Assembly (NCBI RefSeq): GCF_000002865.3
Contig: NW_001865061.1
Span: 496,869 to 529,909 of the forward strand
Reading direction: 5' to 3'
From: Monosiga brevicollis MX1
Taxonomy: Eukaryota; Opisthokonta; Choanoflagellata; Craspedida; Salpingoecidae
DNA: 33,041 nt
Within the stretch, counting starts at the first letter, position 1, and every line of letters begins with the position of its first letter. The translations under genes and the position numbers were made by a program. The notes under the pieces were generated by a model that saw nothing but the letters and a program-made list of their open reading frames with translations, was not told the DNA's origin and searched no databases. This document shows positions 11,601 through 21,499 of the stretch, in pieces.

Positions 11601-14266
11601 AGCCGTGGCGAACAGCCAACACGATGCGCTGAACCAAATCAGCACCCAATGGAGGCTGCATTGGTGGCTCGGTCTGCTCGGCCAAGGCCAGCGTTAGCTG
11701 CTCCTCATAACTTTTCTGGGGCGTCAAAGGGTCGGGTAGAAAGCAGCCAAATCTCGCGGTGCGTCGTAGCTCGTGCATGAGTTCGATCATGGGAGCAATG
11801 CGCTCCGCAACCATGAAACCATCAGGCGAGGCAGCATCGTGGCCATCTCTTGCCCCCTCTGTCGTTATCTGCTCGCCAACGAGTTGCTCTGGGCTCAGGA
11901 TGGCTAGCAGCTCGGCGATACCCGTTAACGTAGCACTGAGGTGCTCGGTGGTGAGGCGTGCCTGCGCGCGCAAGAGGCGCAAGCAGCGTTCCGACTCGTC
12001 GAGCCAATACTGCAGTAGGGCCTGTAGAGTGGCCACATCCAACTGAATGCAGTCCTGTAGCCCACTGTAATGCCAGAGAGGATTGGAGCAAGTACGAGAG
12101 ACGCGATGCAGTTGCATCAGCGTGACGGCCAGATGTACCACACATGGCTCAGTCTGGCAGTGCTCAATCGTGTGTAAGCAGGATGAAATGACAACACGCA
12201 GCTTGCTGACGGCATCAGTAATCTGGGATGACGCAGCCTCATCGCTCAGTCCAGCCCGCGACGCCACGGCCTCCATGTACTCTTGATCAGAGCTGTTGTC
12301 GGCATCAATAGAGTCCTTGAACGGTTTGATTACGGCCATGCGCTCTGCCGTTTGCACCGTCACGAGAAGCAGCGGACGGAACATGGAGGTCGGCATCCAA
12401 GACGCCGTTGTCACCTCCCTGTGCGTTTAAAATCCCCAGGGTGCTTGTGTGAGCAAAAGCGACCAATCTGGCTCCCCCCCCCCCCCACCCCGAAAGCCCA
12501 CGGCGCTGGCAAGACAATGGGCCATGGAAACGCGACTGCCCCAACTCACCTAAGCTGATCAACAGGCAGCTCCAGAATGGCTCGGGCGATGCTCGTGGCG
12601 TGCGTCTCCACTGCTCCTTGAGGTACATCCAACAACGCTTGGCTAAAATGGTTGTGACAACGTCAAGTCAGGGGTTATGCCTTGCACCACACCAGCGAGA
12701 CATGATATGATTGTTCAAAGATGCAGACACGTCTGTGGGAGGAGACGGCACACGCGCAAATGACGGGGTCCAGACGCACCGAATGACTGCCTTGGGGTCG
12801 GGTGCAGGATCGCCGGAGATAGGCGGTGCATAGGCCTCAATCAAAGTACGAATTGGTAAACTGGATGCACACTTGTGCTGGCCCAGCTCGCGAAGATAGA
12901 CGGCAAACATCTCCTCGTTGTCGTCCTGAATGGCCAAAAGCTTGTCGGCCAGCAAACCAGCCAGGAACGGCTTCATACTTAGATGCAAGCCCTGCCCACC
13001 GACCGGAATACGAAGTAGCTTCTGCAAAGCAACCTCGTTGCTGACAGAGGCTAGGTAGTGGTCAATGGTCTGCATCACACTCATTTGCTCGGCGGGTGCC
13101 ACAGGCCAGTTGGCACCCTCAGCAATGGCCTCGCCCAATAGCTCGCAGGCCGCCATGGCCAAGGGCGGTGAATGCTCACACATGGTCGTGAGCAGTGATC
13201 GCAAGGGTCGCTCTCGCACGAGGTGCAAGAGTAGGCGCGCCCAATCAGGCGAGGCACCCCGAATAACCGACAAGACCTGATTGAGAGGAAGCAAAGATTC
13301 GGTCGGGTAGAGGTCATGATGAGCGCATGCCGTATGAGTTGACGAGATTGATTGGGCAAGCGTCGGGTTGCCCTCTTACCTCCTTTGGATCATCATGTGC
13401 AAACACTTGCACACTTTCTACAATGAGCAAAAACGCACTACGCCGAGCTACCAGGTCGCCAAAGTTCTCTGCTTTCTTGGTCCCCTTCAAACCACAGGCT
13501 GCCCACAAATCTGCACGGCAGGGAAATCAGCGGCAGTATCGAATGATATGAGTGCCAAGTTTCCGAGGAACAACACTCGGATGAATGATACAAAGACCCA
13601 GCGCGCCTGCAGGCCCAATTTACCATCGCTGGTTGCCTCAACCCGACTTAAGAGACGACTCCAGAGCATGATGAGGAGGGGGTCACTAAAAACGATCAGT
13701 TGCAGATTGGCCGTGATGGTCGCAGCTGCGTCGCGCGCGGCCGAGCGTGCCGCAGCAAGAAGCCACGAGTCACGTTCCAGACGTTCCAGAAATGCCGTCG
13801 CGTGCTTGAGGAGTTGAGCCATTTGTTGCGTGGTGTACGTGCGTGAGACAGCATCACCGTGGGCCAGCTCGTGAGAGCACTTCAACATGGCGCGGAATAA
13901 GAGGTCCATCCAGGTAGAGGCGGCTCGCTCTGAGACATTCCCGGCGTCAGGCGTGGCCAGGCGTTGCTTGACGAGCATACGCTCCAAACCGCTCTGGACG
14001 GCGTGGCCGTCATTACGCGCCACGACGGCTTGCAACGCAATGAACTGTGGCAACCAATAGCGGCATGCATCCTCATCATCATGAACGGAAAGGTCCTTCA
14101 TGACGTGCGCAGCGGCTACGTCGGTGGCGTCCAGTAAAATCAGCTCGATGGGCGACAGGGCCACTTCAGCTACGCTTTGCAGAAGCGTGTGAAGGATGCT
14201 CAGGGAGCGCGGCGAGCGGACTTCCACCTGCTGTGAATTGATCGCACTGCGCAATGCATCCACCAC
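8656..14266 (-). other. HTT: HTT exons 31-38 (bridge and C-terminal HEAT domain)
   Basis: Exons in transcript order: 14266-13624, 13510-13380, 13276-12693, 12642-12550, 12418-10921, 10781-10350, 10134-10034, 9898-8656 (TAG at 8656-8658). Phases close. These eight exons hold about 4.7 kb of coding sequence, more than the first thirty, and include the two longest (1,498 and 1,243 nt). Matches to human HTT include VARRSAFLLIVESV, QALLDVPQGAVETHATSIAR, LLLRHLIPAVATAQQALV, EVFFAALLRGLRHAWPS and WVAQSLSNYVHSPFVKQVMA. Confidence 0.88.
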
Positions 14267-17200
14267 CTGTAAGATAGAACAATCCAGGTGAGAGCCTCCA
14301 AGGGTGTGCACAATGGTGGGAACGTGTCTCAACAAGGTGAGCTCATCTGACTTTGCGGGAGAGTGATCGATAGCGATCTTGATCGCTGGAAATGGATTTG
14401 AGCAAGGCCACGAGCTGCTCCTGCACGGCTGAGAAGGAGACCATTTGCAATAGCGAGTCAAGCAAAAGTGATTGCTGGGCCTGTAGTTGAGCAGAGGGCT
14501 GATTGATACAAGTCCAAAGGGAAGAAGGTGAGGCGCAGCATGTCATGAGTTGAGCCAGTGACTGAAATTGTGAAGGAAAAAAATAAAATAAAAAATAAAA
14601 AAAACCTCCCAACAACAACAACAAAAAGAATAGAACAAGAACAAAGGAACAAATTCAAGACAACTTACATATTTGACGTGGCCCTGGACAACAAATAGCT
14701 CGTGCACCAGCGGCCGAAACGCAGGGATGGCTTGGCGTGGTGTGAGGTGGTGCGAAGTCAAGAGACGGTTAGCCTTTTCAATGAGACTCTCCATTGTCAC
14801 GATTTCCGGGTAGTCCTGCGCGGCGTAGGCAAGTGTGGGAAAAAGCGCAAACCTAAGCTGATGCTGGACAAATGCACGACACGCTAGGGACGGCAGAGTG
14901 CGGAACCGACCATGGCCAGAAGAGCCAGGAACTGAAACATGTAAGACAGGAGGTTCTGGGGCTTGCGCACACGTCCCTCCACAATTGAGTCATAGTGGCT
15001 GTCCACGGCCGTTTTGAAAATCTACCAGAAGAGGTGTTGACCGTAAGTCCTGCCAAGACTACTCACACGAGAGAGGGGGGAGGGGCAGGGGGCAAGATGT
15101 AGAGACGCAGACCAACCAGGTTCTTATCAAGGACTCGGTAGTTGACGCGCATTTGCATCAGTCGACAAATTAGGAAGATGATTTGTTGCTGCAACGTGAC
15201 CGACCTGCCAAGTCGAGAGAAAGCACCAGGTGAAGTCACCTCTTTGAGACAGCACCACTGACGAGCCAGAAACAAGAGTGGCAAGGAATCGGAGCTCAAG
15301 ACAAGTTTGTCGCCATCTTACGCTGTGGTTGTAAAAAGATTCATGGCGCGCATCACCAGAGGCTCAAACATGCGCACAAAGGAGAACATGGCTTCTTTGT
15401 CGGCTTTGGCTCCCGTGGCCCGTCGGCGCGTTGTGACTGGCGAGTCATCTAAGGACCAATAGTCAACCCATAAGTAAAGCGAGCACAGCATAGCAGGCGA
15501 CAAGACTTGAAAAGAATTGGCCAAGGCACTGGAAAGACAAGGGCGTGAACCAACGGGGGCTGGCTGCAGCTGTAGAAGACACGGCGGTGCTCGTGGAACG
15601 CTTTCCACTGTTGAGGTCGCCACTCAGCATGTCTAACAAAGTGCCAGAGGCCTTTTTGTGAGACACCTTTCAAGGCGCAGCGCAGTTTTCGAATTCATCA
15701 CCCAAGCAGATGAAGGAAGAAAAAAAAAAAAAAAAGAAGAAAAAAAAAAAAAAAGGCGCACCAATGCAGCGTTCATAGTAGCCCAACAGCAGAGTGGCAC
15801 TGTCCACCCGCAGGCTGCCCTCCAAGCCGCCTTCAGTCTGAATCATGATTCTTGGTGGCTCAAACAAGGCCTGAATCAACTGATGCACGCACAGAAGCAC
15901 AGCTCGAGGCTCAGGAGCCACCACGCTCTACCCAAGGAACAAGGGGTGAGTCGGCATACTGCCACGGGTGGCAAGGCTGAGTCCCTCGTGCAACTGACCT
16001 GCAAGTATTGAAGAACTTCGGCGGCATATTGGTGGAAGGACGAGCCTTCCACCTCGACGAGTATCGTCAAGACTTCTAAGCAAGTGCGCACCATGTGGCC
16101 GAATCTAGTTTGAAGCAACCGCGATGCCAAAAAGTGAGATGTCTGGCTCATTGCTCAAACAAAGAGCGCCAAAGAATCAAAAGTCATGACTTACTTGGAT
16201 ACCGACTGGGAGGAAAGCGTAATCTTGTTGGAGACGTAAGCGGAGTGCAACAATTGATAGAGCTCAATGTAATATGGCAAGTGTGTGAAGTATCCCAACG
16301 GCTTGCCCGGCAAGGGCGAGAGATCGTCTGCCAAATCCATCTGCGAGGACGCCAAAAAACCTTTGAGAAATGGCTGCACAACGGGACTATACAGGAGCAC
16401 AATGGCATGGCAAGACGAACTGCAGAGGGGGCTGTGGTGCCGGCATCGCTGCGTGGCGAGGAAGTGGTGGATCTCCTCTCTTGTTTCGTGGTCTTGTTCA
16501 AGGTGGGAACTTTCTTATCAAAGATATGCACACACATGTTGATCATGCGGAGCACATGTACGAGGAGCGGGAGCACAAAGGGCGCAGCGTAGGATTTGTT
16601 GGCACTCCGTAACAAATTGCCAACGAGGTTTAAAACGTCGGCATGGGCACCCAGGTCTGAGGCAATCCAGCTCAGCTATTGCAGTGAATGGTGTGTTGGT
16701 ATGCATTGCAGGGGATGGCAGCGGGAGCTGCGGGTGAGGGGCAGTGCTGAACCACATCAAACTGCACACTTGAAATGCCTACCTTGATATGGGCAAGTGC
16801 AAGAGGAAGGACATCTTCGGGCTGAACAGCGGGCGGATGTCCACTAAGCAAAATGGGCACACACTCGCGTTAAAAAAGTCAAAGCAATCGGCGGCGTTTG
16901 CACGGCAGAAAGGGTCGCAGCTGTCGGTGTACCGTGCAGGTCGTTGCACAATGTCTGGGACGTTGTTGCGAGCCGTCAGCACGTTCAAACCATGATACAT
17001 GCCCTACAATTAGGGAAACATGACATTGGGTATTGAGTGCAACTAACAACAACAACCACAACAACCAAACAAAAAAAAAAGAAAAAAAAGAAAAAAAAGA
17101 AGGAAAAAAAAAAAAAAGTTGCGACCAAGATGACTCTGGGGCACGTCTCTTGTGCCAGGATGCAAGGCCTCACCACAATGACCGTCTTGCTTTGCGAAGA

Positions 17201-19746
17201 GTAGAGGCGAGCGACTAGCATGGCCACAAGGCGTGACAAATTTGCTCTATAGACATGCTCATGGTAAGTGTTGAGGCCAGGTCAATTCAACATAACATTT
17301 TTGCCTGAGTGGTAGTGCGTACCGTGGTACATGGGCATGGAGTTCAGGCCGCTCCTGATCCCGGCCCGTGGCAGTCCTAAAGTCACACATGTGCAAGTTA
17401 AGAGACAGTTTTTCAAATTTCGTAACAGTCAAAATGGCCCTGGCTGCTCGCACATACCAAGACGCCTTGCTGGCAATGCCGGTGAGAAAGGCCACATCCC
17501 GCTCCACGAGAGCGGTAAAGGCATCTTGGCCAGGCCAGTCTTCCACATAGAACAAGCGTGACACCAGCTTGAGCAGGCAAGCGGCAGATGCTTCACGAAC
17601 ACGAGCGTCCGCATCCCCTATGAAGGTACATAGGAGGATAGGAAAAAGACGTGAGTATCCGAGCATGCGTCTTTAGATGATGCTTGATGCGCACACCTAG
17701 AAGGAGCAGAATGGTTTCCAAGGACGCGTCCTGCAGGGTTTGACCAGTAAGATTGCGGTGACCTGTAATGGACGTGGACGGGTGCGTTGGTGAGATATTT
17801 GCACAACTTTGGTTGGTGCATCACGGTCTCAGGGTGTGTGGTACGCACGCTGTGGCATGGAAACGGGCGTGGTAGGAAGCAAGGCCGAGTCACCGAGGTC
17901 GACACTTGAGGACTCCAGGAAATGAACGAGCAGATACTCGGTCTCGCCAATCAAGTCTACCAACTAGAAAGGGAGAGTCGTGGGTGAGAACTTCAACGAT
18001 GGTCAGAGAATGAAAGCTGGGGACTGCCAACCTCGGTTTTCAGCAACCAGTACGAAGAGTGGCGAAGGGCCAGTATACAATGATGAATCTCCACAGCCAC
18101 TCCGCCGTGTGTGCTCTTCAGTACTTGTGGAAGGCAATAACGAAGCGCCGCCACGGCCTGCTCACGTAGCCACAAATGCCAAAAGTTAAGGTCAGTCAAA
18201 TTGGCGCAATGACTGCAAACTTGTGGGCTACTAGCAGGCCTCATGCAAGGCTCGGTCAAGGCGTGCCGCGACTCACACTTCGAGCCGCAGTGGCAATGGA
18301 GTCGTTGAGTGCTTCGACTAGAAGACGACACAGCTCCAACACGGAAATGGGTTTGACGCCAAACACCCCAATCTCCATGAGATCCTTGCTGGGCAAGGGT
18401 ACATCAGAAAAGACCAGGTGCGTATGCACCAACGAATGCTGCGCGTGCGAGAATGACAGCAGGTCGGTCCATGGCCCATTGCCAGTGTGGTCATGAGATG
18501 CGCTCAGTGAAGAGGAGACAAGAGTAAACACGCAGATTGTACCTTAATGAGAGATCCAAAGAGGGAGTAGACGTTGCCTCGAACTAGCTGGTCCCTACAA
18601 CGAAGACATGACATCAAACACAGGTTTGGAAAAAAAAAATTAATGAAAAAGGAAATGAATCAAAAGAACAAAGTCGGTCGGCTGTGACGAGATCTCAGCA
18701 TGAGCAGCTGGGCACGGGCACGAACGGGTGCTTGGAGAGTTCGCAAAACGCAGCAAAGAAAGTGACACCCTCGCGTTGAAAATAAATCAAGCTGGCGTCA
18801 AACTGAAGAAGAGCTCCAATACATGCGACGGCCAGCGCTTTGACGCTAAAACGACACAGGAAGGAGGAGGTGGTGGGGCGTCAGGCATGATACATCTCAT
18901 CAGTCCAGAATATTGCTTGGTTTGTGTAAACATGTTCAAGGTTGCAAAAACTGACCTAACGCGGTCGCGACGCTTGGGATCCAAAATGAAGCGGGAGAGA
19001 ACATTGGCACACTCATGCAAGCGTTCCGGCTGGCGCATCCAATGTACAAGTTTGCCACGAATAGAGTCCAGTTGCTGAATCAAGGCCTCGAGAGCGCCCG
19101 TCAGCACGTTGTGACTTTCATGCTGCAAGCAAGCCAAAAGAAAATGGAAGAGTCGCTCATTGGTGTGACTGTCTAGGAGCTGGGCGAGGTTGCAGGCGAA
19201 AGGTGAGGCAAGACCAGAGGAAAGCAAATGCGATGAATACTTGCCCTGCACGACCGGAAGCCAACGAATGCGATGGAAAGCCGAGGGACAATACCTGGTC
19301 AGGAGTCACAGCTTCCTGTGCTTTGATGCTAAACTCGGTCATGAGCTTTCGAAAGGCAAGCAAGGCTCCCAAAATGGTGTGTTCCTGCTCCTTGGCGTGG
19401 GAGAGCTCGTTGTTGTGCGTGGTTGGAGTGAGGGCAAAGAGGCTGTTCAGAAAGAGCTGTGATGTGGACGGAGCCGCCCGAGCGCATGATATTGCATGAG
19501 GACAGGGACACGCAAAGCTTTTGGCAACGAGGGGCGGCCAGGAGCCAGAGCCGCGCGGGGTGAAGGGAGCATACCTTGAGGTAGTAAAGGGGCCGACTGC
19601 TGCCGGAGCAGACGGCAATGGCTGATGTTGTGCTCGACCGGCGCACGGTGGCGCTTTCGCTGTTGAGGTTTTCCAATAGTTGAGTAAGAAGGTCCTGTTT
19701 TAGGGGTGAATAATGGTAAGGTGAGTGGAATGAGTTGAGCAAGAAC

Positions 19747-19794
<48 letters not shown>

Positions 19795-20922
19795 CATTGC
19801 ACAAAGTTGTGTGCACAAAAGTACCTGAACTTGATCATCCGCAAAGTAGAGCCCTGTGGCGTCGCAGATCTTTTCCATGCACGTGGCCAAGGTTTCCTGA
19901 TGGCGACGATTTTGTAAGACGTGCGCTCGTGGGGGGACTTCTTGGGTGCGGAAAATGGCACGAATTGCTCGATTGTGTTTGGGCAGACCTGCAGGGTTTC
20001 ATCGTTGCTGGCCAGCAGGACGCGCAGGCGAGGTACCATGACCTTGACGTACTTGAAGCGGCGCAGTGGCTATACAAGTGCATGCCAAGTGGTGTGCGTG
20101 AGCAATGAACGAACCAAACAGCATAGTGGTTCATTTTCGTGGTCCGATCAGAGCATCAGGGAAGCGAGACAGACTTTGAGGAGGTGAACCAGGTCAGCAA
20201 ACTTGATGAGGGCGGCGCGCACCATGCGAGTGGGGGCTGATTCCTGCGCAGGCAAGCACGATGGGATTGACATGAGTCGGCGTGAGCAGATTTAAGGAGC
20301 ACCACGATTTCAAAGAGCACTCGGACCATCTTGACGGCCTTGAAGAGCTCATTCTGCAAGCGGCTCAGGTGGCGGTCCATGAGCGCCTGCACAAAGAAAG
20401 ACACGATGAGTGAAAGGGTTCAAAGGTGAGGCGGCTTGCGCATGGTGCGCAGAGGGGCTGGAGCTGAGCTCAAAGAGGGAGGGGCGCCACCTGAATAAGA
20501 CGATTGAGGTGTTCGTCGGCATGCATGCGCACGTCCGAGTCGACATCGGCACAGGCTTTGAGAAGGCCTGAGACAGCGACTGTAAGAATCTTGAGAAATT
20601 CATCAGTCACACTGTGCGAGGAAACGGATTCAACACGGCCGATGAACAGAATGAGTCAAGGCGAGACGGAGCCAGCAAGGCACATGAGCATGTGGACAGC
20701 ACGCGGAGGACTGGCATGCATCGTGGCATCGCTAGTGCTGGAGAGAGGGCAGGGCCATGTCACTGACCGAGCTGATGCTTGAATGGCGCCCTCTCGGAGG
20801 TGAGAGCAGGCTTCGAGACGTTCATGCTGGTTTGCTGCCGTGTCTTGGGCAGCAGTGGTAGGCGCATCTTCAAGGAGACGATGGCTTCGCAGGACACGGT
20901 CAATTTGTGTCCCACTGGCCAT
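8656..20922 (-). CDS. HTT: Huntingtin orthologue without polyglutamine, about 38 exons
   Basis: A 12.3-kb gene whose exons follow human huntingtin in order from end to end. Key matches: DVDSDVRMHADEHLNRLI (human AESDVRMVADECLNKVI), ALMDRHLSRLQNELFKAVK, SESATVRRSS, HNVLTGALEAL, RVSVKALAVACIGA, RHSSYWLLKTE, GDADARVREASAACLLKLV, LGYFTHLPYYIELYQLLHSA, RMFEPLVMRAMNLFTTT, MQMRVNYRVLD, AIPAFRPLVHELFVVQG, and CDWVAQSLSNYVHSPF near the C-terminus (human RDWVMLSLSNFTQRAP). Sum of exons is at least 2,740 aa (human 3,144), nearly all HEAT-type helices. HTT is a large cytosolic HEAT-repeat scaffold implicated in vesicle traffic, spindle orientation and autophagy. The start MASGTQIDRVLRSHRLL replaces the human N17 segment; no polyQ or polyproline follows. 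Exon lists are given in three sub-entries. Exon 25 is unresolved. Confidence 0.95.
12474..12486. repeat. C13 homopolymer in HTT intron 34
   Basis: Thirteen C on the plus strand (G on the sense strand) inside the intron between exons 34 and 35. No function proposed. Confidence 0.9.
14352..17963 (-). other. HTT: HTT exons 14-30 (central part)
   Basis: Exons in transcript order: 17963-17849, 17762-17697, 17617-17458, 17376-17323, 17246-17174, 17003-16933, 16843-16783, 16675-16511, 16448-16195, 16104-15999, 15927-15762, (exon 25 unresolved), 15448-15322, 15204-15117, 15021-14911, 14815-14669, 14561-14352. Phases close everywhere except around exon 25. The junction 16511/16448 uses a weak donor (GTTCCC) and is less sure. 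Between 15762 and 15448 a 313-nt gap can be bridged in phase directly, but human HTT has some 45 residues there and a frame reading GTLLDMLSGDLNSGK (about 15570-15640) looks coding, so one more exon is likely. Confidence 0.82.
15721..15754 (-). repeat. Poly-T/pyrimidine tract in HTT intron 24
   Basis: On the sense strand this is a T15-CTTCT-T14-type tract starting about 8 nt after the exon 24 donor. Similar tracts occur at 17079-17117 in the intron between exons 18 and 19 and at 14579-14604 in the intron between exons 29 and 30. They can act as polypyrimidine tracts and may explain the uncertain exon structure just downstream. Confidence 0.85.
18032..20922 (-). other. HTT: HTT exons 1-13 (N-terminal HEAT domain)
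   Basis: Exons in transcript order: 20922-20768, 20611-20491, 20386-20327, 20243-20175, 20069-19989, 19896-19825, 19694-19575, 19456-19295, 19179-18956, 18845-18726, 18594-18543, 18438-18277, 18157-18032. All GT-AG; phases close across every junction. Two ends are less sure: the exon 3 donor (20327, or 20321) and the exon 9 acceptor (19179, or 19245, which would leave a 49-nt intron). Encodes residues 1 to about 508. The exon 5/6 junction rebuilds DETLQ-ETLATCMEKI, matching human ESVQETLAAAVPKI, and exons 4/5 match the human spacing residue for residue. Confidence 0.88.
19748..19792 (-). repeat. (CA)n tract in HTT intron 6
   Basis: TG on the plus strand, so CA on the HTT sense strand, about 22 dinucleotides, beginning roughly 32 nt after the GTACTT donor of exon 6. 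Confidence 0.92.
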
Positions 20923-21339
20923 GATGGCAGATCAGCTCGTATCACTACCGGCCAGAAGCGGCAGCTCTTTTCGCGCAAAAGGCGGCTGAGGTGTGTGTGT
21001 GTGTGTGTGACCGTTGGTCCAGAAACAAGGCAATATTGGGGTGGATCAACAAATCTGAGACTGGCGGACAGCAAGCCACCCGGCCATTGCTGCCTCGACA
21101 CGTTCCCGCGTGTGGCCGGTCACGGCTCGTCGTCAATCGCACAGCCAACAGCAAGGGGCTCGGCGCACGCGTCAAATGCACTCCCCGCCTTTTTCCCTCT
21201 GTCAAATGTACAGAGAGAGAGAGAGAGAGAGAGAGAGTTTGAGAGAGAGAGAGTTTGAGAGAGTTTGAGAGAGTTTGAGAGAGTTTGAGAGAGTTTGAGA
21301 GAGAGAGAGAGAGAGAGAGTTTGAGAGAGTTTGAGAGAG

Positions 21340-21377
<38 letters not shown>

Positions 21378-21499
21378 AGAGAGAGAGAGTTTGAGAGAGA
21401 GAGAGAGAGAGAGACAGAGAGATAAAGTTAGAGGGTGAGAGATGAAATTGGAGAGAGAGAGAGGGAGCAAACCAGAAATTCAGAGAGAACACCATCAAG
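20923..21499. promoter_or_regulatory. Shared divergent promoter region of HTT and MCMDC2
   Basis: The HTT ATG (20922, minus) and the probable MCMDC2 ATG (21500, plus) are head to head with 577 bp between them, so both 5' UTRs and core promoters must sit here unless there are distant 5' exons. The spacer holds a TG run at 20992-21009, a GC-rich unique segment (about 21040-21200) and the long GA-rich repeat at 21211-21420. No TATA box is evident near either start. The call rests on gene layout only. Confidence 0.6.
21211..21420. repeat. Compound (GA)n / (GAGTTTGA)n repeat between HTT and MCMDC2
   Basis: About 210 bp of GA dinucleotides broken at intervals by GTTTGA, giving about ten copies of a GAGAGTTTGAGAGA-type unit. 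On the HTT sense strand it is CT with CAAACT interruptions. It lies about 290 bp upstream of the HTT ATG and 80 bp upstream of the MCMDC2 ATG. Confidence 0.93.

Noticed and set aside
21211-21420. CRISPR-like array in the GTTTGA-interrupted GA repeat
   Set aside because: There are no unique spacers; it is a compound microsatellite in a eukaryotic genome.
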